Source: Novosphingobium sp. Leaf2 (GTDB taxonomy: Bacteria > Pseudomonadota > Alphaproteobacteria > Sphingomonadales > Sphingomonadaceae). Taken from it: 56,760 bases of DNA. Location: NCBI RefSeq assembly GCF_001421325.1, contig NZ_LMJY01000005.1, forward strand, positions 1 through 56,760, in the 5' to 3' direction. Made by a program: the position numbers and the translations under genes. The notes below the pieces were generated by a model. It saw nothing but the letters and a program-made list of their open reading frames with translations. It had not been told where the DNA came from and made no database searches. Shown here piece by piece: positions 1 to 9,774 of the stretch. The stretch's first letter is position 1. Each line of letters starts with the position of its first letter.

Positions 1-18
1 CCAGAAGAAATCCGCCAT
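1..18 (-). CDS. Start of an unidentified gene, cut by the window edge
   Basis: An ATG on the minus strand at position 18 is preceded by a good ribosome binding site (AAGGAGG, eight bases upstream) and opens a frame reading MADFFW before the window ends. It would be the next gene of the minus-strand operon, about 30 bases downstream of the unknown gene that ends at 50. A second ATG at 25 is too close to the ribosome binding site. Nothing can be said about function. Confidence 0.35.
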
Positions 19-49
19 CCGCCATACCTCCTTGCTGGAGGATGGTGAA

Positions 50-472
50 TCATATCCCGGCGCTGCTGGGAATCCTGTTTATGGGTCCGGACCCTAGCTT
101 GCGGCGAACCAGGTTGGCACGGCAGCGTGCGCGCCATTCGGAGGCGTAGGTGCTGTCGGTCTCGGTCAATTCATCGAGAATGGCAGCAGGGCAGTCACTT
201 TCGCACGGACCCATCGTTTCCGTCATGTCTTTGTAGCCGAACGTGCAGCCGTCGCGCGCGCCGGTGCTTTGCCGGGTCAGGCACACGACGGCGAAGACGG
301 CCCGACCGCCGGACGCCTCGATCCGTTCGCACGCCGCGTAATAGGTCGAACCGACCATCGAAGACGCGAGAACCGTGAGACGATGGTCCGCGTGCGCATA
401 GGTGAACTGGTTGTCGAGATAGGAGCGCGGAGTGGCGTAGCCACCCATATCGCGCATGAAGAGCCAACCCAT
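50..472 (-). CDS. Small unknown plasmid protein (DUF6927-like start)
   Basis: A 140-residue protein beginning MGWLFMRDMGGYATPRSYL. The frame stays open upstream, but the start at 472 is chosen because AGGAG lies seven bases before this ATG. The opening MGWLF recalls the DUF6927 proteins carried by alphaproteobacterial plasmids; this is from memory and not tested. It contains several cysteines and a central hydrophobic stretch (VFAVVCL) and no recognisable catalytic motif. It lies 25 bases downstream of another unknown gene and, with the ArdC-like gene, belongs to the 3' end of the plasmid establishment operon. Function unknown. Confidence 0.7.
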   Translation of the reverse strand: MGWLFMRDMGGYATPRSYLDNQFTYAHADHRLTVLASSMVGSTYYAACERIEASGGRAVFAVVCLTRQSTGARDGCTFGYKDMTETMGPCESDCPAAILDELTETDSTYASEWRARCRANLVRRKLGSGPINRIPSSAGI

Positions 473-497
473 GTGATATCTCCTGCGATTGCGGGGT

Positions 498-1133
498 TCA
501 GGCGGCAGCCGCGAAACGCGCCGCGCCGATGTCGCCGGGGATGCCGGCAAGTCGGTGCTGGAACGCGGCCACGTCGAGTAACTCGGTGATCGGCGCGCGG
601 TGGGCCTTGCCGATCTCCTGCCCGTCGCGACAGCGGCTGATCGATACCTCGCAGTCCGGAAGAAAGCCGCGCGGGACCACGCGAAGGGCGAGATCCGCGT
701 GGCGCAGCTCCGTTGTGCCGTCTTCGTGATCGGCACCCATCACGGTGTTGATACGAGCCTCGTCCGCGTCGAGGCCGATTGCTGTCGCTAAACGTGTAAG
801 CGCGCGGCGCGCCTGATAGTGGAAGGTCCGTTTGGCGTGGTAGTTTCCGCCGACGCTCTTTCCGGCAATGTCGAGTAGCGCTGGTGCGGCGTCGACCGCC
901 AGGCGATCTGCTTCGCAACGACGGCGAAGGGCGACCGCGCTGGGCGCATCGCGTTCGGCAACGTCTGCCAGATGGCGGATGAGGAGAAGGGTTGCCGCGT
1001 CGCTGGCAACAGGCTTGCCAGCACGCTGACAGTCGTCGACGGCGGCGTTGAGGGCGTGGAGTGCCGCCGGCAGATGGTCCAGACCGGCGGGGAAAAGGGC
1101 CTGATTGTGGCGGTAGAGCGTATCGTAGAACAT
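498..1133 (-). CDS. Unknown plasmid protein, 211 residues
   Basis: The protein starts MFYDTLYRHNQALFPAGL and has a strong ribosome binding site (AAGGAGG) directly before the ATG. It is rich in alanine, arginine and leucine, has a helical N-terminal half and no signal peptide or membrane segment. I do not recognise a family with confidence. It sits between the ArdC-like gene (133 bases upstream) and the 140-residue unknown, all on the minus strand, so co-transcription with the DNA-processing genes is likely. The overlapping frames on both strands are GC-driven shadows. Confidence 0.75.
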   Translation of the reverse strand: MFYDTLYRHNQALFPAGLDHLPAALHALNAAVDDCQRAGKPVASDAATLLLIRHLADVAERDAPSAVALRRRCEADRLAVDAAPALLDIAGKSVGGNYHAKRTFHYQARRALTRLATAIGLDADEARINTVMGADHEDGTTELRHADLALRVVPRGFLPDCEVSISRCRDGQEIGKAHRAPITELLDVAAFQHRLAGIPGDIGAARFAAAA

Positions 1134-1265
1134 GGGAGCCTCCTTCTGAGCGCTCTGGCGCGCTCAAAAGGCCGAAGAAGTCCTCTCCTCCCCCCTCCTT
1201 GCGGCGGCGGAGCGCTACGGCGAACCGGCGGGAGGCGCCGGGGTCGAGGCAGGCGACCGCCGCGA

Positions 1266-2189
1266 TCATGCTGCTTCACGGATCTGTTCCTGGACTTCGT
1301 CCGACGTGGCGAGGCCAGTTGCGCGGAGCAGAAAGGCGGCCGCTGCTTCGGCTTTTGCCGCAGCCGTCATAATGGCGCGGGAATCCTTGCGCAGCACCGC
1401 GAGCCACGAACCGATATACGCTGCATGATCGTCGATATGGGCGGTCGGGAGGCCAAGATCCGCGCCGAGCAGGGCAGATGTCATCTCGGCGCAAAGCTCT
1501 TCGAACGCATAGGCGTTGTCGCCGAATTTCTTGCCAAACTCTCGGTTGAGCCGGTCAGGGTGGCCGGTCCAATGCCCTGCCTCATGCGCCAACGTCGAAG
1601 CGAAATACGCGCGGGTGGAAAACAACGCGACGGGCGGCATCGTGATGCTGTCGGCAACGCGGTCGTAGTAGGCGCGATCGCCGCGCTGGTGAACCCTCGC
1701 CGGAAAGGCATCGAGGAAGCGCTGCGCGCGATCCGGTAGCGCGTCGTCGGGGGCGACGACGCTGACGGGGCGTGGATAAAACTTCTCGGGCAGCCCATCA
1801 ATCTGATCGGCATTGAAGACAGCGTAGGATCTCAGCACGCGGCGCATTTCGCCCGTAGCATCGCCAGTAACGGGCGACTCGACGGTCTTGCTGTAGGATT
1901 TGTAGAAGATGGCGATTTGCGACCGCTCGCCTTCGCGGACCTGGCCGCCCAGCGCCTGCGACTGCTTGTAGGTCATCCAGGTGCGCGAACGATAGCCGGC
2001 GCTTTCGGCGCAGAGCCACAGCCAGAAGCAATTGATGCCCTTATACGGGTCGCCGGTCGCGCGAAGGGGGCGGCCGCCAAGGCCAGGCCGCCACGGCTTC
2101 ACCCAAGGGCGTACGCCGGATTCGAGTTTGTCGATAATCGCGTTTGTGATGGTGTCGGCGGGCGACGGTTTATCGGCGGTCTTTGCCAC
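1266..2189 (-). CDS. ArdC-like ssDNA-binding antirestriction protein with zincin domain
   Basis: A 307-residue protein starting at a GTG (VAKTADKPSPADTITNAII) with AGGAG seven bases upstream; the frame extends further, but that part overlaps the spacer. The N-terminal half matches the ArdC N-terminal ssDNA-binding domain (VRPWVKPW, GRPLRATGDPYKGINCFWL, YKQSQALGGQVREGE). The C-terminal half is a zincin-like metallopeptidase with HEAGH at about residues 202-206 and a downstream EELCAEMTSALL helix that could supply a third ligand. ArdC-type proteins of conjugative plasmids bind ssDNA and protect incoming plasmid DNA from host restriction. It fits the neighbouring SSB, Toprim and ParB-like genes as part of a leading-region or establishment module. 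Peptidase activity is predicted only from the motif. Confidence 0.88.
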   Translation of the reverse strand: MAKTADKPSPADTITNAIIDKLESGVRPWVKPWRPGLGGRPLRATGDPYKGINCFWLWLCAESAGYRSRTWMTYKQSQALGGQVREGERSQIAIFYKSYSKTVESPVTGDATGEMRRVLRSYAVFNADQIDGLPEKFYPRPVSVVAPDDALPDRAQRFLDAFPARVHQRGDRAYYDRVADSITMPPVALFSTRAYFASTLAHEAGHWTGHPDRLNREFGKKFGDNAYAFEELCAEMTSALLGADLGLPTAHIDDHAAYIGSWLAVLRKDSRAIMTAAAKAEAAAAFLLRATGLATSDEVQEQIREAA

Positions 2190-2329
2190 GGCAAGTTCTC
2201 CTGATCTGGAAGAGGCGAGCCCGGACCAGCATCCTCTCCTCAGAAAGGCTGCCGTCGGGGCACAAAAGGAAGGGCGACACTCCGCGAAGAGTGCCGCCCC
2301 CAAGTCGCCTCGAACCGTGCAAGCAGGCG

Positions 2330-4384
2330 TCAGGCCGCCTCGCTCAAATCCTCCTGACCGTCGTGCGTCGCGTCATCAGGGTCGGACTCGTCGTCACCAT
2401 CGTCGCCGGGATCGACATCGTCGGCCTCGTCGATGAAGGTCGAGCGCAGCGCGATGGTCTCGGGCTTTTCGATGGCGTCGAAGCGCATGGCATCCGGCAG
2501 CCAGGCCGCCGCCTTTTCGCGGACTTCGGCCTCGACGATCCCCTGTCCGTTGCAGAGCGAGGCGCAGGTTGCGGCAAGGTCGCCCTTCTTGGCGTCCTTG
2601 TATCGCCCGCGCAGGATCGGCCCGCCGATGGCCTCGAGCGCGTCGAGCATGACGTCCTTTTTGACGCGGCCGAAAAAGTTTTCAGCCGTGGGGCGCCACC
2701 AATGCTCGACCTGAATGTCGAGCGCGCGACCAAGATGGTCATGGAACCCATTGGACCGTCCGCCCTCGGGAACGTTCAGGCTCGGCTCCAGCGTGCGTGC
2801 GATCGAGAAGGCCACCCAACTGCCGCGGGCCTCGTCGTCGAGCGCACGAAAGGCATCGAAACGTTCGGACATGGTCTTATGACCGGCCCAGCTCGTATCG
2901 AGACGCTGGCGTTGATCCTCGATGGTCTGCGACGCCATCGACCCTTCGTCGCGGAAGCCGAAGATCGGGAATTGCGCACCGCTGGACTTGAGCGTCGAGT
3001 GGTTGCGGACGTAGTTCTGCTCGAAGACGACATTCTGCGCCATCAGGAAGATGGTGAGGTCCAGCGCCATCGCCGGATCACTGGCGATGTGAGCGACGAG
3101 GATCTGCCGGCGCTGGGTCGCCAGCTCGTCAATCAGCGTGGCGCTGAGTTTGGGTCCATGATCGATGTCATCGGCGCCGTCGTCACCATTGGTACCGCCC
3201 ATCACCTTGGGCGGAGCATTCGGATCGACAACCGGCTTCTCACTGAACATGCGGGTGTGAACGCGGGCTTCGCCATCGCCACCGATATAAACGAACGTCC
3301 CGATCTGCGCTCGGACCGCCGGATCGATCTCGCGATGGGATTCCTCGATGCTTTCAAGTTCCCGTTCGATTTCGTCGAGACGATCGTTCGCGACCTCGGC
3401 TTCCGCCGTCCCATCGGTCAGTTCGCCTTCAAGCTGCTCGACGAGTTGGTCATTCTCGGCAGAAAGCGCTTCGACGCGCGCGCTTTCCGCTTCGCTAAGC
3501 GGCCGCGCGGGCGCGTGAAACTCGTGAAGCTGACGCTCGAGATCGTAGGGAACGTGGGTGGCCGCAATCGGCGTCACGAATGCGAGGCCCTCGGCCTGCG
3601 CGAGTTCGGCGGCGGCCGCCTCCAGCTTTTTGCCGGCAAGATCTTCAAGAAGATCGACGTCGATCCAGTTCTCGTCCCCCTCGGCGGCAAAGAGATCACC
3701 CTCGATGCGGCCGCCTGCGGCGACATAGGCATCGCGACCGATGAACCGCGCCTTGGCATCGTTCGCCTTGATCGTCCCGTTGAGGATCGCACGCCGGATG
3801 TTGTCGGGCTGATCGCCATAATAGGAGGTACTCATCTGTGCGAACACGCGAGCCTGACGATCGATGTCGCTCGTCACGGCATAGGCCTGAGCGACCCCCA
3901 GGGTGATTTCGCCGGCGGCGAGAGCCTGGAACACGCTTGGTGCAAGCTCGGCAAGCCGGACCCGCTGCTCGACGAAGCGGGTGGTGACGCCCTGTCGCTT
4001 GGCAACGTCCTCGGCGGTCATCCCCTTCTGGATGAGGAAGTTGAACGCGGTGCTTTCATCCGCCGGGTTCATCGGAACGCGCTGAAAATTCTCGGTGAGG
4101 CTCGCCTCGACCGAGTTGTCGTCGTCGGTAAGGACGAGGACGGGCACGGCATGGTCGACGGGCAGAGTGCCCTGTTCGATCAGGCTCTGGAGTGCGCGCA
4201 GCCGGCGCCCGCCCGCCTTGACGGTGAAATGGCCCGCTTTCTTGAGCGGGGTTACGATGAGATTCTGCAATAAGCCTTGCGTTGCGATGCTGGCGGCTAG
4301 GGCTTCGATACCAGCCTCCCGGCTCGATTTACGGACATTGTCTTTCGACAGCGAGAGGTTCTTGACCTTCACGGACTGGATCAT
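2330..4384 (-). CDS. Large ParB/Spo0J-family DNA-binding protein
   Basis: A 684-residue protein, about twice the usual ParB length. The N-terminal ParB/sulfiredoxin-like nuclease domain shows the arginine patch GGRRLRAL (about 58-65) and the ENFQR box (about 98-102). A helix-turn-helix follows (TAEDVAKRQGVTTRFVEQRV). The long C-terminal half (from about 280) has an acidic coiled-coil-like stretch and no known domain, and ends in an acidic tail (DDVDPGDDGDDESDPDD). It lies 123 bases downstream of the methylase-helicase gene and upstream of the ArdC-like gene. It is distinct from the partition parB at 13.4 kb. The position in a DNA-processing operon suggests nuclease or DNA-loading work rather than segregation; this is inference. 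Confidence 0.85.
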   Translation of the reverse strand: MIQSVKVKNLSLSKDNVRKSSREAGIEALAASIATQGLLQNLIVTPLKKAGHFTVKAGGRRLRALQSLIEQGTLPVDHAVPVLVLTDDDNSVEASLTENFQRVPMNPADESTAFNFLIQKGMTAEDVAKRQGVTTRFVEQRVRLAELAPSVFQALAAGEITLGVAQAYAVTSDIDRQARVFAQMSTSYYGDQPDNIRRAILNGTIKANDAKARFIGRDAYVAAGGRIEGDLFAAEGDENWIDVDLLEDLAGKKLEAAAAELAQAEGLAFVTPIAATHVPYDLERQLHEFHAPARPLSEAESARVEALSAENDQLVEQLEGELTDGTAEAEVANDRLDEIERELESIEESHREIDPAVRAQIGTFVYIGGDGEARVHTRMFSEKPVVDPNAPPKVMGGTNGDDGADDIDHGPKLSATLIDELATQRRQILVAHIASDPAMALDLTIFLMAQNVVFEQNYVRNHSTLKSSGAQFPIFGFRDEGSMASQTIEDQRQRLDTSWAGHKTMSERFDAFRALDDEARGSWVAFSIARTLEPSLNVPEGGRSNGFHDHLGRALDIQVEHWWRPTAENFFGRVKKDVMLDALEAIGGPILRGRYKDAKKGDLAATCASLCNGQGIVEAEVREKAAAWLPDAMRFDAIEKPETIALRSTFIDEADDVDPGDDGDDESDPDDATHDGQEDLSEAA

Positions 4385-4507
4385 CTTTTGTCTCCATCTG
4401 GAACTGGCGCGCCGCCTCGACGGTCACGCGAGCCTGCTCATCAGGCCCACAAAGCCGAAGGCCCCCTCCCCTCTCCTGCGCTGGGCGCGGAGAGAGGACC
4501 TCGATCG

Positions 4508-7500
4508 TCAGGCGGCGATGCGCTCGATGACGGCAGCGGCATTTGCCACGGGAACGAACATCCGCGTCCTGTGTTGGATGATGTCGGTAAAACAGCCGGC
4601 CGCCTTGAGTTCGGCAAGCCGCGTGTGCGGCCAATCGAGCAGTTCGAGGCGCTGCTGGCCGGCGACCAAGCTGCGCTTGAGCCGGTAGGCTCCGACGGAC
4701 GATATCTCGCCGCTGGTCATCACATGCTTTGCGGTATCGTCGCCTGACACGGTGATGGCGGCGTTGATCCCGAAGGCGTCCGCGAGCTTCGACACCAGCG
4801 GTGCAGGAACGATCCGGCCGAGGAAGGACTGGCCGTCATCGGTGTTCAGGCGCCAAACCTGAACATGATCGTCGGGCAAGCGATCCCAGACCGGCAGGAG
4901 CAGGCCCGCGACCAGATAGAGCGTGCTGGTGCGGGTCTTGTCCCGCATCTCCTCTACCTCGGCCTGCCACAGCGCCGAAAATTCCTCCTCGCTGGTCTCT
5001 TCCCACATCGTTTCGAGCAGCAAATCCTGCCGCATCCGCTCGGAACGGGTCGGCCGAAGCAGCTCGTAGCGGCGAACGATCTCACCATCGTCATCGGTGA
5101 GCGAATAGGTGCTGCACCGGATCGCGGCCCTGCCGGACTTGCGATTGACGATCGGGCGCGCGTCATCGCCCAGGATACGCAACGCACGGTCGAGCGGGAT
5201 CGGCTTGTAGCGCTCTTCCGTTTCGAGGCGCAGAATCTCCGTTTCTGCGCCGCTGGTCTGGTCGCGCCGGATTACCGTGCGATCGAGGATCGTGATGCGT
5301 TCGGCATTGATGCTCTCGACGCCAAGATCGAGCGTGCCAGCTTCGCGCGCCGCTTCGATCCTGGCCTCAATCAGGCCGAGATATTCATCGAAGATCGCAT
5401 TCTGCAGCGCGATGCGCAGCGCGAGAATGCGATTAAGCCAGCGCTGGATGGGCGGCAGCTCCTCCTTCAGCCCGGCGCCTTCGCCCTCGAGCTCAAGTCC
5501 GGTCAACGTCTGGAATTCGCCAAGCGTGGTCGAGCGCAGCTTACCGTCGGCAAGCAGGCGGAACCATGTTTCGAGGGATTCCTTGGCATAGTCGCTTTCG
5601 AGATTGTCACGCGGGTCGAACAGACCTTGGCCGCCTGTCTGACGCTGGCCCCGTGTCAGGGCACCAAGGCTGTCGAGGCGGCGGGCAATCGTCGAGATGA
5701 AGCGCCGCTCGCCGCGGCAGTCGGTCGATACCGGACGGAACAGCGGCGCAGTTGCCTGATGCGTGCGATGGGTGCGGCCGAGACCCTGGATGGCCGCGTC
5801 AGCGCGCCAACCGGGCTCGAGCAGATAGTGGTTGCGGCGCGACTGGTTCTCGGCGGTAAGGCTGGCGTGATAGCTGCGTCCGGTGCCGCCTGCATCGGAG
5901 AAGATCAGTATCTTCTTCTGGTTCCGCATGAAGGCGTCGGTCTCGGCAAGGTTTGTTCGCGGCGAACGGCTCTCGATACGCTGGCGACCGTGCGCGTCGA
6001 TGACGATGCGCCGGCTGCGTCCCGTCACCTCGGCGACGGCATCGGTCCCGAAATGCCCTATGATATGATCAAGGGCGGACCCCACGATCGGCAGGGAGCA
6101 GGACCGCTCGACGAGATTGTCGCGCATTTCGAGCGCTTCCTGGCTGAAGATGGGACGCCCGTCCTCGTCGGACATCGGCTCGGACCGCGTCTTGCCGGTA
6201 TCATCGACGAAGGTCTTCATCTGACGGACGGGGAAGGCGGCCGTGAGATAGGACATGACGAACTCTTTGGGTGAAAGCTCGATGTCGAGATTCGCCCGGT
6301 CCTCGGCGTTCAGCGCGGCCAGTGCCCGGTTGAGCATCGCCTCGGACGTCGAGACGAGCTGGATCACAACGCTCTCGCCCCGGGCCAGATCCGCTCTGAT
6401 CGCCGGGATCAGCGAGGGCAGCTTCATGCCGATCAGGATCTGGCCGAAGAACCGCTGCTTGGTGGATTCGAAGATCGACAGCGCAGCGGCCTTCGCGCCG
6501 CTGTTGTAGGTGTCGTTGGAGAAACTGTCCGTCACCCGGGTGGCATCGAGCGCGGTGCGCACATTGGCGTGGATGATCGCCCACGCATCAGCATAGGCGT
6601 CATAGACCTCGACCTGATCGGGCGTCAGGCGATGTTCGAGGATGTCATATTCGACACCAGCGAAACTGAGCGCCCTGGCGACATAGAGGCCCTGCATTTT
6701 CAGGTCGCGGGCGATCAATTCCATCGCCGCGATCCCGCCACGTCGCAGACTGTCGACGAATGCGCGGCGATCGGCGAAGGCGGTGGTCGGACCCCACAGG
6801 CCAAGCCGGGTGGCATAAGCGAGATTGTTGACGTCCGACGCGCCGGTTGCCGACACGTACAGGACGCGGGCACGGGGCAGCAGGTTTTGCAAGCGCACGC
6901 CGGCGATGCCTTGATCGGATCCGTCCTTGGTGCCGAAACGGCCTTCGCCGCCGGCGACACCCGCCATTTCGTGCGCCTCGTCGAACACCATCATGCCGTC
7001 GAAATCGTCACCGACCCAGTCGAGGATCTGCTGAAGGCGAGTGCCCTTGTCCCCCCGGTTGGAGCGGAGCGTCGCATAGGTGAGGAAGAGCACACCCTCG
7101 GCCGCGCCTACGGCCGAGCCCAGCTTCCACTGGTTGAGATGCTGGATGTCGAGCGCAAGACCGCCGACCGCGGTCCAGTCGCGACGTGCATCCTCCAGCA
7201 GTGTCTCGGTCTTGGATATCCAGATGTGCTTGCGGCGCCCGCGCAGCCACTGGTCGAGGATGATGGCGGCAACCTGACGGCCCTTGCCGGCACCCGTGCC
7301 GTCGCCAAGGAAGAATCCGGTCCGGTAAGGGCGACCGTCCTTGTCCGCCGTGAGCGACAATCCTTCCTCGGCCGCCTTGAACAGACCGGAGATGTCGCGC
7401 TCGAAAGCGTCACCGGCGTAGATCAGCGTTTCGAGCTGAGCGTCGGACAGCACCCGGTGGTCGACTACACCGGCCGGCAGCTTCGGAACGTAAGACGGCC

Positions 7501-8725
7501 GCGGTGCCGTAATCGAGCCCATGGCGATCGATTCCACCAGAGCGGTCGGATGCGCGGATGCACAGGGAATGGCGATGCGGCTTGGCCGATACGGCAGGTA
7601 CACCCCCACCGCCTCACCGGTCGGCACGGGTTCAGCAAAGACGGTGTAGCCGATATCGAGTGCGCTGAGAGACTGGGCGGCCTTGCCGATCGGGGCCGAA
7701 AGCCGGGGTCTGCTCGAGAGACCGCCAAGCAGGGATGCGCGCGCACGGGTTGGTGCAAGGCGTGCTGGGGAGCGTCGCGGGGTTTCCGTGACGCTGGCGG
7801 CGGAAGTGATGATCGTCGCGAGCGCTTCAGGGAGTGAGTTGCACCGAACGATAGCGACGTCATCCTGGAAGCCTTTTTCCAGAACAATGAGCTTCACGAT
7901 CTGGCTGGTGCCATGTTTGGCATAGGCATTGGCGGGCAGTTCGACGTGGAGCGTGATCGCACAGCCCTCGGTCGCCTTCGCCCAGGCGCGGCTCGATGTA
8001 TCCACGCGATCGGGAAGGATAGCGGCGCAGCGCCCCCCGGCATCAAGCCGTTTCAGGGCGGTGCGCAAGTGGCGGAACGCGGCAAGCGGGTCGGCATGTC
8101 GACCGATGCTGCGAGAAAAGGGCGGGTTGATGAGCACGGCGGTGGGGCGGATCGACAGCGGCAGCAGATCGTCGATGAGTTCGCCATCATGGCGACTGAC
8201 TGGTGCGGTGGGGAATGCTGCCTGGAGCATGTCAGCGCGCGCCGGATCGATCTCGTTGAGGACAAGCTTGGCGCCAGCGCGCGCGGCGAAAACGGCGAGG
8301 AGCCCGGTGCCGGCGGAGGGCTCCAGGACGGTATCGGCTGTGGTGATGCGGACGGCCAGTGCGGCAAGGTAGCCAATCGCGGCCGGTGTCGAAAATTGCT
8401 GGAGTTCGATCTGTTCTTCGCTGCGCACAGTATGCGTCGGCAGGGATGCGGTGAGTGCGGTCAGGGCCGCAAGACATTCGGCGGGCTCTTGCGACAGGTC
8501 AAGCGTGGCGAGGTGCAGAACTTGGGCCAGCTCCAGAACATCATAGGCATCGCGGAGTGACCAACGCCCGTCAGCAGCAGTTGAACCATAGGCGGTTTCC
8601 ATCGCCCGGAGCAGGCCAGGCCGGTCCACGCCGTCGCCTTTGCGCAGCTCGGCATAGACCGCGTTTGCGGCGGTAATGGATGGTTCGGTAAAATCGAGTT
8701 CGAGATCAGCGGCTGAGGTGCGCAT
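4508..8725 (-). CDS. DNA methyltransferase / strawberry-notch-type helicase fusion
   Basis: A 1405-residue protein; the start MRTSAADLELDF at 8725 has GGAGG six bases upstream and is preferred over an ATG six codons earlier. The N-terminal part carries an adenine-methyltransferase-like SAM site (LEPSAGTGLL, about 134-143) and the catalytic-type motif NPPF (about 200-203). The centre is an SF2/SNF2-like ATPase of the strawberry notch family: Walker A GTGAGKG (about 476-482), Walker B DEAH (about 582-585), a later helicase C domain with the arginine-finger motif QGLGRTHRTH. Such methylase-helicase proteins are common on large alphaproteobacterial plasmids and phages, with proposed roles in plasmid establishment or antirestriction that remain untested. 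It follows the Toprim gene and precedes the ParB-like gene. Confidence 0.9.
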   Translation of the reverse strand: MRTSAADLELDFTEPSITAANAVYAELRKGDGVDRPGLLRAMETAYGSTAADGRWSLRDAYDVLELAQVLHLATLDLSQEPAECLAALTALTASLPTHTVRSEEQIELQQFSTPAAIGYLAALAVRITTADTVLEPSAGTGLLAVFAARAGAKLVLNEIDPARADMLQAAFPTAPVSRHDGELIDDLLPLSIRPTAVLINPPFSRSIGRHADPLAAFRHLRTALKRLDAGGRCAAILPDRVDTSSRAWAKATEGCAITLHVELPANAYAKHGTSQIVKLIVLEKGFQDDVAIVRCNSLPEALATIITSAASVTETPRRSPARLAPTRARASLLGGLSSRPRLSAPIGKAAQSLSALDIGYTVFAEPVPTGEAVGVYLPYRPSRIAIPCASAHPTALVESIAMGSITAPRPSYVPKLPAGVVDHRVLSDAQLETLIYAGDAFERDISGLFKAAEEGLSLTADKDGRPYRTGFFLGDGTGAGKGRQVAAIILDQWLRGRRKHIWISKTETLLEDARRDWTAVGGLALDIQHLNQWKLGSAVGAAEGVLFLTYATLRSNRGDKGTRLQQILDWVGDDFDGMMVFDEAHEMAGVAGGEGRFGTKDGSDQGIAGVRLQNLLPRARVLYVSATGASDVNNLAYATRLGLWGPTTAFADRRAFVDSLRRGGIAAMELIARDLKMQGLYVARALSFAGVEYDILEHRLTPDQVEVYDAYADAWAIIHANVRTALDATRVTDSFSNDTYNSGAKAAALSIFESTKQRFFGQILIGMKLPSLIPAIRADLARGESVVIQLVSTSEAMLNRALAALNAEDRANLDIELSPKEFVMSYLTAAFPVRQMKTFVDDTGKTRSEPMSDEDGRPIFSQEALEMRDNLVERSCSLPIVGSALDHIIGHFGTDAVAEVTGRSRRIVIDAHGRQRIESRSPRTNLAETDAFMRNQKKILIFSDAGGTGRSYHASLTAENQSRRNHYLLEPGWRADAAIQGLGRTHRTHQATAPLFRPVSTDCRGERRFISTIARRLDSLGALTRGQRQTGGQGLFDPRDNLESDYAKESLETWFRLLADGKLRSTTLGEFQTLTGLELEGEGAGLKEELPPIQRWLNRILALRIALQNAIFDEYLGLIEARIEAAREAGTLDLGVESINAERITILDRTVIRRDQTSGAETEILRLETEERYKPIPLDRALRILGDDARPIVNRKSGRAAIRCSTYSLTDDDGEIVRRYELLRPTRSERMRQDLLLETMWEETSEEEFSALWQAEVEEMRDKTRTSTLYLVAGLLLPVWDRLPDDHVQVWRLNTDDGQSFLGRIVPAPLVSKLADAFGINAAITVSGDDTAKHVMTSGEISSVGAYRLKRSLVAGQQRLELLDWPHTRLAELKAAGCFTDIIQHRTRMFVPVANAAAVIERIAA

Positions 8726-8794
8726 TGTAGGCCTCCATTGCATCGTCCGGTGCCCATCACCGGGTCAACAAGCCGGAGGCCTCCTCTCCTCTCT

Positions 8795-9694
8795 TCAGTG
8801 AGGGTGTGTCTGGATCACGGTGCGAGGAACGGCGTTGCGGGCAAGCCGATCGCGCAGAGCATCGTTCCAATCGTCATGCTCGGACGGGAGCCACTCCTCG
8901 ACCCTTCGCCCGTTGGCGCTGAGGTGCTCCCCTGCCCTCTTCAGGCAGATCTTCGCCGCCTTGTTCCGTTGACCAAACACGATGACGCGCTTCACACGGG
9001 ACGGTATGCCGACATGGGCATAGCGCTCGGCACCGAGCACAGCCCAAACCGGCAATTGAAACCAGTCGATGGCGGACAGGGCATCTTCGATCCCTTCGGC
9101 GATGCCCAGAACGTCAGCCGGCTCACCAAACCGCACGCTGCCCGAGCCAAGCTGGCCCAGCGCCAGCTTGGGTTTGTGGAAGGGGCGCCGCAAAATGTCG
9201 GTGGAATCAAGGAAGGTCCGGTGGACCGCGACCAGGCCAAGCTCATTTCTCACGGCTGCGATCATTGCGGGATGGCTTTGCCGATCCTTCCCCTTCCCTA
9301 TGATCGTTTGCGGATTGAAGCGAAGGTCAGGCGTCGGCGCATAAAGACCCCGAGCATGAAGATAGGCTTCAGCCGGTGTGCCGGCAATGGGTATGCTGCG
9401 CTGCCATAATGACCGGGCCAAACCGCTCAGATCGCGTGAGGGCGCGCGCGGTTCGACATGGACCGGCTCTCGATCGTGCAAACCCTGACGATCGAGAGCC
9501 TTGAGGATATCGGTCGATGTGCATCCCGCAAAACATTTGAACAGGATCGCCTTGGTGCCGAGGCGGACCGAAAGGCTAGGCGAGTGATCGTCATGGGCGG
9601 GGCAGCGGCACTCTCCGCGCGATCCTGACCAGCGTCCACCCAAGCTCTCGACGATTTGTTTAGCGCGGACTGCTGCATCGATGGTGGCGGGCAT
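8795..9694 (-). CDS. CHC2 zinc-finger / Toprim protein (primase-like)
   Basis: A 299-residue protein with a DnaG-type CHC2 zinc finger near the N-terminus (cysteines at about 29, 31, 54 and 58 around CRCPAHDDHSPSLSV) and a Toprim domain in the C-terminal half (LGIAEGIEDALSA, catalytic-type Glu at about 200). The combination is seen in plasmid and phage primases or primase-helicase remnants; no helicase domain is present here. The ATG at 9694 follows AGGAG. Located directly downstream of the SSB gene, so it probably handles ssDNA of the incoming or replicating plasmid. Confidence 0.88.
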   Translation of the reverse strand: MPATIDAAVRAKQIVESLGGRWSGSRGECRCPAHDDHSPSLSVRLGTKAILFKCFAGCTSTDILKALDRQGLHDREPVHVEPRAPSRDLSGLARSLWQRSIPIAGTPAEAYLHARGLYAPTPDLRFNPQTIIGKGKDRQSHPAMIAAVRNELGLVAVHRTFLDSTDILRRPFHKPKLALGQLGSGSVRFGEPADVLGIAEGIEDALSAIDWFQLPVWAVLGAERYAHVGIPSRVKRVIVFGQRNKAAKICLKRAGEHLSANGRRVEEWLPSEHDDWNDALRDRLARNAVPRTVIQTHPH

Positions 9695-9774
9695 GGGCGA
9701 AACTCCTGTCGAAATCCAAGGTCGCTCCGCGCATGCCCCCTCCCCTCTTGCCGATCGGCGATGCCTCCTGGGAT

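Noticed and set aside
277..1269. 330-codon minus-strand frame overlapping the two unknown genes at 50 and 498
   Set aside because: Low-complexity Arg/Pro/Ser-rich composition and no ribosome binding site; the shifted frames with strong AGGAG sites are preferred.
2183..4273. Open frame of 696 codons on the plus strand
   Set aside because: It lies fully antisense to the ParB-like gene, is rich in Arg, Gly and Asp as expected from GC-rich codon shadows, and shows no domain. The same applies to long antisense frames at 4865-6274, 6569-7837, 42264-43262, 44268-45923, 49645-50637 and 53930-55324.
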